In this document: one piece after another, positions 53,496-64,000 of the stretch
How positions within the stretch are numbered: position 1 is the first letter of the stretch
Layout: every line of letters begins with the position of its first letter
Assembly: GCA_026129905.1 (NCBI GenBank)
Contig: JAHCHE010000018.1
Span: 62,001-126,000 of the forward strand
From: Bryobacteraceae bacterium
Lineage (GTDB): Bacteria; Acidobacteriota; Terriglobia; Bryobacterales; Bryobacteraceae
DNA: 64,000 nucleotides
Direction of reading: 5' to 3'
Notes under the pieces: generated by a model
Database searches by the model: none
The model's input: only the letters and a program-made list of their open reading frames with translations
Told to the model about the DNA's origin: nothing
Position numbers and translations under genes: made by a program

Positions 53496-54590
53496 TTACG
53501 CCGGATGGCGCGGCGCGACGCCCGCTTCGAGCGGAACAAGCCCCGCCGCTCCTGCATCGGAACCGCCGGACATCCGCTTCAACTGGCCGCAGGCGGCGTA
53601 GATGTCGAGCCCCCGAGGCTTCCGGACAAAACACGGAAAGCTCCGCCGGAGGACCTGTTGGAACGCATGAACCCGCTCCGGCTCGGGCGTCTCGAACAGT
53701 ATGCCGGGACCGGGGTTCAGCGCGATCAGGTTCACTTTGCAGTTCAGGCGCGCCAGCAACCGCGCTACCCGGCGGGCGTCGGCGTCGCTGTCGTTGACTC
53801 CCCTGAGCAGCACGTATTCGAACGTCAGCTTTTCCCACGGGCGCAACGGATAAGCGCGGCACGCCTCCAGCAAATCGGACAGGCGATACTTCCGCGTCAC
53901 CGGCATCAACTGTCGGCGCTGTTCCTCCGTTGACGCGTTCAGCGAAACGGCGAGTTTCGGACGCGTCGGCGCGCGGCCGAGTTCCTCAATCCGGGGCACA
54001 ATGCCGCTGGTGGACAGCGTCATCCGGCGCTGCGAGACGCCGACGCCCGCGGGATCCGCCAGCAAGCGCGTGGCTTTCAGTACATTTGGCAGGTTCAGGA
54101 GCGGTTCGCCCTGTCCCATCGTGACGATGTTCAGCTTCGCGCTCTCCGGGTCGAGACGCTGATCGAGTGCGGCGAAAAGAACCTGGCCCACGATCTCTCC
54201 GGTCGTCAGGTTGCGCTCCAGACCCATCAGCGCCGTAAGGCAGAATTTGCAGTCGACAGCGCATCCCACCTGCGTCGAGATGCAGATCGTGTAACGGCCG
54301 TCCTCGGGCATCACTACGGTCTCTACCATCAGACCGTCTTGAAGCCGGAGGAGATAGCGTATCGTTCCGTCGGCCGAGTCGTAGCGCTGTTGCAGTTCCG
54401 GCAGGCCGACGGATGCGGTCTCGGCGAGGCGCCGCCGCAGGTCGCGCGGGATGTTGGTGATTCCGGCAAGCGACGGGACCCGGCGGCGGTACACCGCCTC
54501 ATAGATCTGCCGGGCGCGGTACGCCGGCTCGTCCGGGCCCAGAACGGCCGCGATGTCGGCCAGTTCCATGCCGATCAGCGAAGGGCCCAT
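53496..54590 (-). CDS. rlmN: 23S rRNA / tRNA (adenine-C2) methyltransferase RlmN
   Basis: 364 residues, radical SAM methyltransferase. The cluster motif is CAVDCKFC after TQVG; SAM-binding GQGEP (usual form MGMGEP); the C-terminal Cys in DIYAACGQL is the methylated Cys of the mechanism. Methylates A2503 of 23S rRNA and A37 of some tRNAs. GGGAG precedes the ATG. Ends nine bases from the convergent esterase gene. Confidence 0.95.
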   Translation of the reverse strand: MGPSLIGMELADIAAVLGPDEPAYRARQIYEAVYRRRVPSLAGITNIPRDLRRRLAETASVGLPELQQRYDSADGTIRYLLRLQDGLMVETVVMPEDGRYTICISTQVGCAVDCKFCLTALMGLERNLTTGEIVGQVLFAALDQRLDPESAKLNIVTMGQGEPLLNLPNVLKATRLLADPAGVGVSQRRMTLSTSGIVPRIEELGRAPTRPKLAVSLNASTEEQRRQLMPVTRKYRLSDLLEACRAYPLRPWEKLTFEYVLLRGVNDSDADARRVARLLARLNCKVNLIALNPGPGILFETPEPERVHAFQQVLRRSFPCFVRKPRGLDIYAACGQLKRMSGGSDAGAAGLVPLEAGVAPRHPA

Positions 54591-54686
54591 CTCCCGGTAT
54601 TTTACGGCTGCGGCCGGGCCCCCCGCCGTGAACCTGTCAAACAGCCCGCCCGGCGCATTTTCGAGATCCGCGACGCCGCGCCGAAT

Positions 54687-56417
54687 TCACTCCCCCCGCC
54701 TCCCTATGGTTTGGGAGGACGAGTCGCTGGTACCCCAGACGACGGCCGTGCCCCAGACGACGGCGAAACCTTGATTCGTACTCGTGCCCCAAATCACGGC
54801 TGTGCCCCACACCACGGCCGAGTCGTTCACGATGACGTTCGAGCCCCAGACGACGGCGGTGCTCCAAACCGAGCCCGCATCCCATGCTCCGCCGGGAGCG
54901 CCGTGGATGGTCGTCAGTCCTGTGGTCTCGTCGTAGGCAGCCGTGGGAGACAACGCCGGGCCCGACGCCAATTCCGTGTCGTTCAGCGCCGCCCAAATGT
55001 CCAGGTAACCGGCCCCCACCGTGAACAGGTCATAGGTGACCTGATACGTGGCGCCGGTGAGCGCATCCGTGCCCACGCTGGTCGAGGGCAGGTTCGTGGT
55101 GGCCGTCCGCATTAAACGGGCTTTCACCTGATCCGGCGTAAGCTCGGGGTTCTTTTGCAGCAGCAGCGCGGCGGCCCCGGAGACCATCGGGGCGGCCATG
55201 CTTGTGCCGCTTAGCCGCATGTAGGACGTCCCTTTCACTATCGAATAACTCGCTTTGTAGTAGGAAATCGGGACCACGTTTTCCGGGTACCAGAAGCGGA
55301 GGAAAGAGTTCGGCGCAAGCGCCGAGGCGATTCGGTTACCTGGCGCCACCAGGTCCGGTTTAACGACGTGGTCGAGCAGCGTCGGACCTTTGGAGCTGTA
55401 ACTCGCCATCAAGTCATCGGGCCGCTCTTTCGTGTCCATATTCTTCATGGCGCCGACGGTGATGACGTACGGACTGTTGCCGGGCGAGGCGATGGTCGCG
55501 TAGCCGCTGGTCCCGCGCGAGTTGTCCCGGCCGTTGTTGCCGGCAGCCACAACAACTACCAGGCCGGCTTCCCACGCTCGCGCCACCCCCTGGCACAGCG
55601 GGTCCAGGCCGTAGCTTTCCTGAATCGAGCGGCCCAACGACAGGTTGATGACCCGGATGTTGTATTTCTCTTTCAGCTCGATCGCCCGGTCGATGGCTGC
55701 CAGGACGGACGAATCCGTTCCTCGTCCTTTCGCATCCAGGACGCGCAAGTTGATGAGGTGGACCTTCGGCGCAATTCCGAGGAATGTGATGGCATAGTTG
55801 GAGCCTGTGGAAGCGGCGCCATTCCCGCCGGCGATCCCTGCCACATGGGTCCCATGGCCGTACAGATCGTCCGTCCGGGGGTCGCCGGGAATGAAGCTTT
55901 CCGCGTAGACGACGCGCGTCCGCAGATCGGGGTGGTCGGAGGCGATCCCGCTATCGATGATGGCTATGCCGACCCCGTTGCCGGTCCAGCCGTACTGCAG
56001 CGCCACATCGGCGCCAACCGACGGTTGCGCGAACTCCATGTGGCCCGCGACGCTTCGGTCCGGCGAGATGTAGTGGATGGCCGGATCCCTTGCGAGATCC
56101 TTGAGCGCGCCCGCCGACAACCTCACCAGGCCGGCCGGGACGTTCTTGTACTTCTTCTTGAGCTTGCCGCCCCGCGCCGTAACCTTCCCGACATCGGCCT
56201 GTGTCGGCGCCGAATGGAACTGCACGATCGCGTCGACAGTCGCCGCCGGGGCCAGTTGTTCAAGGTCGCGGCTCAGCGGGCCCGCCGTCAATGCGCGCGA
56301 GAGCAGTCCCAGCGCCAATGCTGTTTTCAGCCATGTCGGCAACCCTCTTCGTGGCGCCGGCCGGCAGGGAAAGGATCGAAGCGTGTCTGTCCAGTGTCTG
56401 TCGTTGGTATCATGCAT
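54687..56417 (-). CDS. Subtilisin-like S8 serine protease with Val-Trp-Gly C-terminal repeats (copy 1)
   Basis: 576 residues. A hydrophobic signal (WLKTALALGLLSRALTAG) precedes an inhibitor-I9-like prodomain. Catalytic triad: Asp in IAIIDSGIAS, His in GHGTHVAG, Ser in GTSMAAPMVSG. The last ~60 residues contain VWG-type repeats (AVVWGTAVIWGT). Probably secreted or bound to the cell surface. The second copy lies directly upstream on the same strand, 33 bases away. Confidence 0.92.
   Translation of the reverse strand: MHDTNDRHWTDTLRSFPCRPAPRRGLPTWLKTALALGLLSRALTAGPLSRDLEQLAPAATVDAIVQFHSAPTQADVGKVTARGGKLKKKYKNVPAGLVRLSAGALKDLARDPAIHYISPDRSVAGHMEFAQPSVGADVALQYGWTGNGVGIAIIDSGIASDHPDLRTRVVYAESFIPGDPRTDDLYGHGTHVAGIAGGNGAASTGSNYAITFLGIAPKVHLINLRVLDAKGRGTDSSVLAAIDRAIELKEKYNIRVINLSLGRSIQESYGLDPLCQGVARAWEAGLVVVVAAGNNGRDNSRGTSGYATIASPGNSPYVITVGAMKNMDTKERPDDLMASYSSKGPTLLDHVVKPDLVAPGNRIASALAPNSFLRFWYPENVVPISYYKASYSIVKGTSYMRLSGTSMAAPMVSGAAALLLQKNPELTPDQVKARLMRTATTNLPSTSVGTDALTGATYQVTYDLFTVGAGYLDIWAALNDTELASGPALSPTAAYDETTGLTTIHGAPGGAWDAGSVWSTAVVWGSNVIVNDSAVVWGTAVIWGTSTNQGFAVVWGTAVVWGTSDSSSQTIGRRGE
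54726..54872 (-). repeat. Val-Trp-Gly repeat region of subtilase copy 1
   Basis: About six units of the form A-V-(V/I)-W-G-(T/S), with a variable insert between some of them. Shorter than the matching region of copy 2. Confidence 0.75.
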
Positions 56418-56450
56418 AAGGCTTGCCTATCTTGGGTCAGGTTTTTGCCA

Positions 56451-58181
56451 TCAGTTCTCCCCGTTGACGAGTTGGTTCAAGCTCTCCATTGAGGCACTGT
56501 TTCCCGTACCCCAAATAGCCGCGGTACCCCAGACTGCCGCGTTGCCCGTTACGCCCGCGGTGCCCCAAACCGCCGCGCTCCCCCACACCGCGCTGGTGCC
56601 CCAAACGGCCGCCGCACCCTCGACGAACGCGCTGGAACCCCAGACCGCCGCGGAGCCCCAGACCGCCGCCGTACCCCACAGCGCGGCTTTCCCCCAGATC
56701 GAGGTATTGGCGTTGACCACCCGTACTTTGTTCGTGCCCGCGTCGAAAACTGCGATGGGCGATGCCGCCGTGCTTCCCGCCGGTACAACGTCCAGGGTGT
56801 TGAGAGCGGCCCAGACGTCCAGATATCCGGCGCCAACCGTGAAGATGTCGTATTGGCTGACATATTGCCTGTTCGTGACCGGGTCGACAGCCGTGCTGTA
56901 CATCGGGAAGATCTTCGTGGCTGTCTTCATCAGCCGCGCCTTGACGGTTTCAGGCGTCAACGCCGGGTCTTTGTGCAGCATCAAGGCGACGGCGCCGCTG
57001 ACCATGGGCGCCGCCATGCTCGTGCCGCTCAGCCGATAGTAGTCGGCCGAATAGCTCTTGCTGGAAGTGGATTGGTAGTACGAGTAGAGAATCTTGTTGG
57101 CCGTGGAGTTCGTCGCGATCAGGCTTTTTGACGCGGCAAGCGACACGATCCGGTTCCCTGGCCCCACCAGGTCGGGCTTGACCACGTGATCGATCAAGGT
57201 CGGCCCCTTGGAACTGTAACTGGCGATGCGATCGTCGGCGCGCGACGGCGTGCCCATGTGTTTCATGGCCCCCACGGTGATCGCCAGGGGGTCGTTCGCC
57301 GGAGAGGTGATGGTTGCGTAGCCGTCGGTTCCCAGGGACTGATTTCGACCTTCGTTTCCCGCCGCCACCACGACGACGATTCCCGCCTTCCAGGCGCGCT
57401 CCACCGCCTGGCAGAGCGGATCCTTGGTATAGCCCTCAAACACGGGCCGCCCCAAGGAAATGTTAATGACGCGAATGTTGTAGGTGTTTTTTATCTTAAT
57501 GGCGTGGTCGATCGCGCTGATGACGTTGCTATCGGTCCCCACGCCGTTGGCATCGAGCACCCGCAGGTTGATCAGCCTGGCATGGGCGGCGATGCCGCGG
57601 AACGTCTTGAAGTACCCCGTACCGGTGGAAGCGGCGCCGTTGCCCGCGATGATGCCGGCGACGTGCGTCCCATGGCCATGCTGGTCGGTCGTGCTCGTGA
57701 CCTTCGGAACAAAGCTCTTGCTGTAGACCACGCGCGAGGTGTTGGGTGCGTTCGCGATAGCCAGATCCTTGGGCGGAAGGACTCCGCTGTCGATGATTGC
57801 AACCCCAATGCCGGAGCCGTCCCAACCATATTGCAGCGCGAGAGGAACGCCCACCGTCGGAATGGAGTAGTCCAACGTGGGCCCGATCTCCCGGTCCGGG
57901 GAGATGTAGACGACCTCGGGGTCGGCGGCGAGATCGTCCAGCGTGTCCGACGACACGGCGTATGCCGCCGATTGGATCAGGCCAAGTTCGGTCTTGAGAC
58001 GGCCGCCGCGCTGCTGGATCTTGGCGTGCTGCTTGCTGGCGGGAGACGAGGCAAACTGGACGATCACGTCGACCGTGGATCCGGGTTTCGAAGCCTTCAG
58101 GTCTCGGGCCAGCTTCGGCGAACCGGCCCAACACGTGACTGGGATTATCAAAAGCGCGAATTTTCCTATTGATGCTCGCAT
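56451..58181 (-). CDS. Subtilisin-like S8 serine protease with Val-Trp-Gly C-terminal repeats (copy 2)
   Basis: 576 residues from the ATG at 58181; a GTG at 58214 is an alternative start. Signal peptide (IGKFALLIIPVTCWAG), prodomain, then the triad Asp in VAIIDSGVLP, His in GHGTHVAG and Ser in GTSMAAPMVSG. The C-terminus has about ten or more W-G repeats (AAVWGSAAVWGS). It shares its layout and much sequence with copy 1, so a tandem duplication is likely. Substrate unknown. Confidence 0.92.
   Translation of the reverse strand: MRASIGKFALLIIPVTCWAGSPKLARDLKASKPGSTVDVIVQFASSPASKQHAKIQQRGGRLKTELGLIQSAAYAVSSDTLDDLAADPEVVYISPDREIGPTLDYSIPTVGVPLALQYGWDGSGIGVAIIDSGVLPPKDLAIANAPNTSRVVYSKSFVPKVTSTTDQHGHGTHVAGIIAGNGAASTGTGYFKTFRGIAAHARLINLRVLDANGVGTDSNVISAIDHAIKIKNTYNIRVINISLGRPVFEGYTKDPLCQAVERAWKAGIVVVVAAGNEGRNQSLGTDGYATITSPANDPLAITVGAMKHMGTPSRADDRIASYSSKGPTLIDHVVKPDLVGPGNRIVSLAASKSLIATNSTANKILYSYYQSTSSKSYSADYYRLSGTSMAAPMVSGAVALMLHKDPALTPETVKARLMKTATKIFPMYSTAVDPVTNRQYVSQYDIFTVGAGYLDVWAALNTLDVVPAGSTAASPIAVFDAGTNKVRVVNANTSIWGKAALWGTAAVWGSAAVWGSSAFVEGAAAVWGTSAVWGSAAVWGTAGVTGNAAVWGTAAIWGTGNSASMESLNQLVNGEN
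56505..56702 (-). repeat. Val-Trp-Gly repeat region of subtilase copy 2
   Basis: Six-residue units (A-A-V-W-G-T/S) repeated about ten to twelve times, with Trp every sixth position. Repetitive at the DNA level too. Confidence 0.85.
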
Positions 58182-58284
58182 TTTGCTCACTATTTCTTGT
58201 CCGGCTCGCCGCACAATCGACGGCCGCTTCGTCTAGTGACCGTGAACGGGAAAGACCTCACGAACGCCGTGAAAGGTCCAAAGT

Positions 58285-58310
58285 CAGGTCGGACTGGGCG
58301 GACCGACCTG
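58285..58310. repeat. Inverted repeat, 8-bp arms
   Basis: CAGGTCGG and CCGACCTG flank a ten-base loop. Lies upstream of subtilase copy 2; could be an operator or a terminator. Confidence 0.65.
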
Positions 58311-58314
58311 AAGT

Positions 58315-58329
58315 ACTAGACGTACTAGT
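58315..58329. repeat. Inverted repeat ACTAG-N5-CTAGT
   Basis: Five-base arms with a five-base spacer, four bases after the previous inverted repeat. CTAG is rare in most bacteria, so a protein-binding site is possible. Confidence 0.5.
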
Positions 58330-58615
58330 ATGGTAGCGGAACAACACCTCAGGGTCCAGAACTCTTGTGGGGGCGCCGAGCCGGCGCAAGCGCGGGGATC
58401 GGACAGGCGGCTCGTTAATGACTCGCCGGTGGCCTTGGCGGTCTGCGTCCCCTCAAGACCCACCGCGTCGCCGCGCGGCGACGAGCGCGGAACGACCTTT
58501 CGACCCAGACTTCCCGTCGTTGCGCCGTCCGGAGCGCGTGTGCTAGTGTAACGGACTTGGGACCCCTTTCTAAGGTTTCCTAATTGTTCATTCTTAACCG
58601 GTTTCCGGTATCCAG

Positions 58616-59065
58616 ATGGATGCGGTTCTAAATCAGTTGGGCGGGCTCATGCTCCGAGCCTTGCCGACGTTCATCCTCCTCGTCATCCTGCACTTCTATC
58701 TCAAATGGGCCTTTTACGGACCCATGGACCGCCTCCTCTACCGCCGCTGGGAGGCGACCGAAGGTGCGCGGAAGGCGGCCAAGGACGCGTTGGCGGCCGC
58801 CGACGCCAGGAGCGCCGCCTACCAGGAAGCGATTCGAAACGCGCGCGGCGAAGTCTTCGCCGAACACGAACGGATCCGCCGTGAGTGGCAGCGCCGGCAG
58901 GCCGCGGCCATCGAAGAAACGCGCCGAAAGAGCGAATCCGCGATCCGCGAAGCGAAAGACGCGCTGGCTGCGGAAGCTTCCGCCGGCAGGCTGACGCTTG
59001 CAGCTCGGAGCGAAGCGCTCGCCGAAGAGATCGCTGCCGCGCTGCTCCGCAGGAGGGCCAGTTGA
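58616..59065 (+). CDS. atpF': ATP synthase subunit b' (F0)
   Basis: 149 residues. One N-terminal helix (RALPTFILLVILHFYLKW) and a long charged helix typical of subunit b/b' stalks. Placed before a second b-type gene and overlapping it by four bases. Part of the peripheral stalk linking F0 to F1. A weak ribosome site precedes the ATG. Confidence 0.85.
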   Translation: MDAVLNQLGGLMLRALPTFILLVILHFYLKWAFYGPMDRLLYRRWEATEGARKAAKDALAAADARSAAYQEAIRNARGEVFAEHERIRREWQRRQAAAIEETRRKSESAIREAKDALAAEASAGRLTLAARSEALAEEIAAALLRRRAS

Positions 59066-59673
59066 AGGTCAGGCCGGTGGTCTTGCTTATTGCCCTGCTC
59101 CTGGCGCTCGCCGGCTTCGCCAGGGCGCAGGCGGTGGCCGAAGGCGCGCCCGAGCCGGCCCACGGAAGCGCCGAAGAAGAACACCACGACAGCAGCACGT
59201 TCTGGAAGACCGTCAATTTCGCCATCCTGGCCGCCGCCATCGGGTACGGAATGGCCAAGTTCGGCGGTGCGTTCTTCCGGTCTCGAACGGCCGAAATCCA
59301 GAGCGGCATCGCCGAAGCCACCAGGCTGCGGCAGGAAGCCGAGGCGCGGGCCGCCGATATGGAGCGCCGCATGGCAAACCTGAGCGCCGAAGTGGAGGAA
59401 CTCCGGCGCGCCGCGCGCGAGGAACTCGAGGCCGAGGAGCGCCGGTTCGCGGCTGAGACCGAACAACTGGTCGTCCGGATGCAAGCCAACGCCGAGCAGG
59501 AGATCGCGTCCGCCGCCAATCAGGCCCGCAAGGAACTGCGAGCGTACTCGGCCGAGTTGGCTCTCGAGCTTGCCCGCCGCAAGATCCAAAGCCGCATGAC
59601 CCCGGAACTGGCCGACGATCTCGTCGACGCGTTCGTTCGCGACCTGGACCGCCTTCCTCAAAGAGTCAAGTAG
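59062..59673 (+). CDS. atpF: ATP synthase subunit b (F0)
   Basis: 203 residues from a TTG with AGGAGG five bases before it. A hydrophobic leader (VVLLIALLLALAGFARAQ) like a signal peptide precedes the usual single helix (TVNFAILAAAIGYGMAKFGG) and the long coiled-coil stalk. The extra leader is typical of b subunits in Acidobacteriota. Together with b' it probably forms a heterodimeric stalk. Confidence 0.9.
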   Translation: MKVRPVVLLIALLLALAGFARAQAVAEGAPEPAHGSAEEEHHDSSTFWKTVNFAILAAAIGYGMAKFGGAFFRSRTAEIQSGIAEATRLRQEAEARAADMERRMANLSAEVEELRRAAREELEAEERRFAAETEQLVVRMQANAEQEIASAANQARKELRAYSAELALELARRKIQSRMTPELADDLVDAFVRDLDRLPQRVK

Positions 59674-59676
59674 AAG

Positions 59677-60222
59677 ATGTCGCTCGCCATTGCAAACCGG
59701 TATGCGCACGCTCTGGCCGACGTCGTGCTCGATCCATCGTCCGGAATCGACGCGCGGCGCTCCGCCGGCCAGCTCCGGTCCGTGGAGGCGCTGGTGAAGG
59801 AGTCGCCGGACCTTCGCGCCGTGCTGATGAACCCCGCCGTGACCCCGCCGCGGAAACGCGCGGTCGTCTCGCGCCTGGTCGAGCCGCTGGCGTTGCCGCC
59901 GGCCTTGCGCAATTTCCTGTTCGTCCTTATCGACCGGCGGCGGATCGGACTGCTGGACGAGATCCGCCAGGCGTTCGAGAACGTGCTCGATCAGCGGCTC
60001 GGCGTCGTGCGGGCGGACATCGCTTCCGCCAAGGACCTCGATGCCGGCCAGCGCGCGATGCTGACCGAAAAGCTGGCCATGCTCACCGGCAGCCAGGTCC
60101 GGCCCGAATACGCGGTCGACCCGTCGCTGTTGGGCGGCGCCGTGGTGCGCATCGGTTCCACCATCTACGATGGCTCGCTGCGCGGGCAGATGGAGGCGTT
60201 GCGCAAGCGTTTGACGGAATAG
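59677..60222 (+). CDS. atpH: ATP synthase subunit delta (F1)
   Basis: 181 residues, OSCP/delta family: ANRYAHALADVVLD at the N-terminus, ALRNFLFVLIDRRRIGLLDEI in the middle and the C-terminal DPSLLGGAVVRIGSTIYDGSLRGQ are all conserved. Joins the stalk to the alpha3beta3 head. It starts three bases after atpF. Confidence 0.95.
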   Translation: MSLAIANRYAHALADVVLDPSSGIDARRSAGQLRSVEALVKESPDLRAVLMNPAVTPPRKRAVVSRLVEPLALPPALRNFLFVLIDRRRIGLLDEIRQAFENVLDQRLGVVRADIASAKDLDAGQRAMLTEKLAMLTGSQVRPEYAVDPSLLGGAVVRIGSTIYDGSLRGQMEALRKRLTE

Positions 60223-60291
60223 AACCCCGCCGCCGTTCGGACGGAGCGTTCGGCGCCGTCGAGCCGCGTTTTTGCGAAGCAGGTATTTACT

Positions 60292-61815
<1,524 letters not shown>

Positions 61816-61830
61816 CCAAGGACCCGAGCC

Positions 61831-62718
61831 ATGCCCAGCCTGATCGACATCCGCAGGCGCATCCGGTCGGTGCGCAATACGCAGCAGATCACCAAGGCCA
61901 TGAAGATGGTCTCCACCGCGCGGCTGCGGCGGGCGCAGGAGCGGGTGGTCGCGGCGCGCCCCTACGCGCGCATCCTGCGGGAAATGGTGGCCAACGTCGC
62001 CGCCGCCGTGGCCGCCGCCGGTACGGCGGGAGGGACGGAAGCGCCGGACGATCAGCCGTTGCATCCGCTGCTGGCGGCTCGCCCGGAGCAGCGCGTCCTG
62101 CTCCTGTTCTTCACGGCCGACCGAGGGCTCGCCGGCGCGTTCAACTCGAATCTCATCAAGGCCGCCCAGCGATTTCTGGTGGAAAACGCCGCGCGAACCG
62201 TGGAATTGGAATTGATCGGGCGTAAAGCCAGGGACTTTTTCCGGAAACGTCCCGTCCGCGTGGCCGGCGAGCAGATCGGGCTGGGAAACAAGGCCCTCTA
62301 CGAAGACATCGCGCCGGTGATCGACAAAGTGATCGACCGCTATCGGAAACAGGAGATCGACGCCGTTTATCTCCTGTACAACGAGTTCAAGAGCGTCCTG
62401 TCGCAAAAGCTGACCGTGGTTCGCATCCTGCCGATCGAACTCCCGGCGGTCGCGGCCGAACGCGAGTACATCTACGAGCAGCCGCCGGAGGAACTGCTCC
62501 GATTGCTCCTGCCGCGCTATGTCGGTATCGCCGTTCACCACGCGCTGCTCGAATCGACAGCGGCCGAGCACGCGGCCCGCATGACGGCCATGGACGCGGC
62601 CACCACCAACGCCGGCGAATTGATCGAAAAATTGACGCTTTACATGAACCGCGTGCGGCAGGCCAGCATCACGCGCGAAATCATCGAAGTAGTCAGCGGC
62701 GCGGCCGCGCTCGACTAG
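61831..62718 (+). CDS. atpG: ATP synthase subunit gamma (F1)
   Basis: 295 residues: N-terminal helix IDIRRRIRSVRNTQQITKAMKMVSTARL and the C-terminal MTAMDAATTNAGELIEKLTLYMNRVRQASITREIIEVVSGA are both conserved. Rotating shaft in the head. The region after residue 60 holds an Ala-rich insertion (ANVAAAVAAAGTAGG). Confidence 0.96.
   Translation: MPSLIDIRRRIRSVRNTQQITKAMKMVSTARLRRAQERVVAARPYARILREMVANVAAAVAAAGTAGGTEAPDDQPLHPLLAARPEQRVLLLFFTADRGLAGAFNSNLIKAAQRFLVENAARTVELELIGRKARDFFRKRPVRVAGEQIGLGNKALYEDIAPVIDKVIDRYRKQEIDAVYLLYNEFKSVLSQKLTVVRILPIELPAVAAEREYIYEQPPEELLRLLLPRYVGIAVHHALLESTAAEHAARMTAMDAATTNAGELIEKLTLYMNRVRQASITREIIEVVSGAAALD

Positions 62719-64000
<1,282 letters not shown>

Larger units (their letters stand above)
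58182..58615. other. Divergent intergenic region between subtilase and ATP synthase operon
   Basis: 434 bases with no supported gene (a 73-codon frame here lacks a ribosome site and shows no protein-like pattern). It holds two inverted repeats (separate entries) and should carry promoters for both directions; no strong promoter match was found. Confidence 0.6.

Noticed and set aside
58330-58551. 73-codon plus-strand frame in the gap before the ATP synthase genes
   Set aside because: No ribosome site, no hydrophobic or domain pattern, Arg/Pro-rich translation typical of non-coding GC-rich DNA.

Overview
The window reads as chromosomal DNA of a high-GC Acidobacteriota, most likely of the Solibacter/Bryobacter group. 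The taxonomic clues are a TIGR03436-type VWFA protein, a TIGR03437-like 'Solibacter' protein, an FG-GAP/ASPIC-UnbV protein, cytochrome-fused PQQ dehydrogenases, subtilases with Val-Trp-Gly repeats, and a complete alternative complex III (ACIII) operon. Identifications rest on reading translated sequence and motifs; no database search was run. No tRNA, rRNA, CRISPR array, insertion sequence or prophage was recognised.

Respiratory block (1-20965). The end of a c-type cytochrome gene and a regulatory-like lipoprotein gene precede a first oxidase operon: ctaB, subunits II and I (A1-type, HPEVY helix VI), two subunit III genes, subunit IV, two small membrane proteins and a HEAT-repeat/lipoyl-fold protein. 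A dicluster ferredoxin lies on the opposite strand. Then a sigma70-like promoter at 8896-8926 precedes actABCDEF, a small membrane protein gene, a SCO1-like gene and a second oxidase (caa3, A2-type, YSHPAVY helix VI), mostly with overlapping stops and starts. The gene order implies quinol -> ACIII -> caa3 electron flow, with a separate aa3 branch.

Catabolic and envelope block (21013-35346). An FG-GAP/ASPIC protein is followed by an SDR/NHL-propeller pair, then a sodium:solute symporter, a 60-residue membrane protein, galactokinase and a GH50-like agarase/galactosidase whose signal peptide is in another reading frame. These four probably form a galactose or galactan module. motA/motB, a PAS protein with a degenerate GGDEF domain and a cytochrome-PQQ dehydrogenase follow.

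Mosaic block (35362-45624). It holds a secreted unknown, a low-GC Cys-rich secreted peptide, a SnoaL-like remnant with an internal stop, a YpdA-like reductase with alaS, a Gfo/Idh/MocA oxidoreductase, and a region where the 3' ends of that oxidoreductase gene and of selD are each present twice. This looks like an old tandem duplication, now holding a TIGR03437 gene in one unit and a MazEF-like pair in the other. selD itself starts upstream of an in-frame TGA at its active site and has a SECIS-like hairpin just downstream, so it is read as a selenoprotein. A PfkB kinase gene follows.

Final block (45602-64000). A HhH-GPD glycosylase, the VWFA protein, a second cytochrome-PQQ dehydrogenase, a pair of related unknown proteins behind a 19-residue membrane micropeptide, a rhamnonate dehydratase-like enolase, an esterase, rlmN, twin subtilases, and an ATP synthase operon with both b' and b subunits (atpF'-F-H-A-G-D, the last gene cut by the window end).
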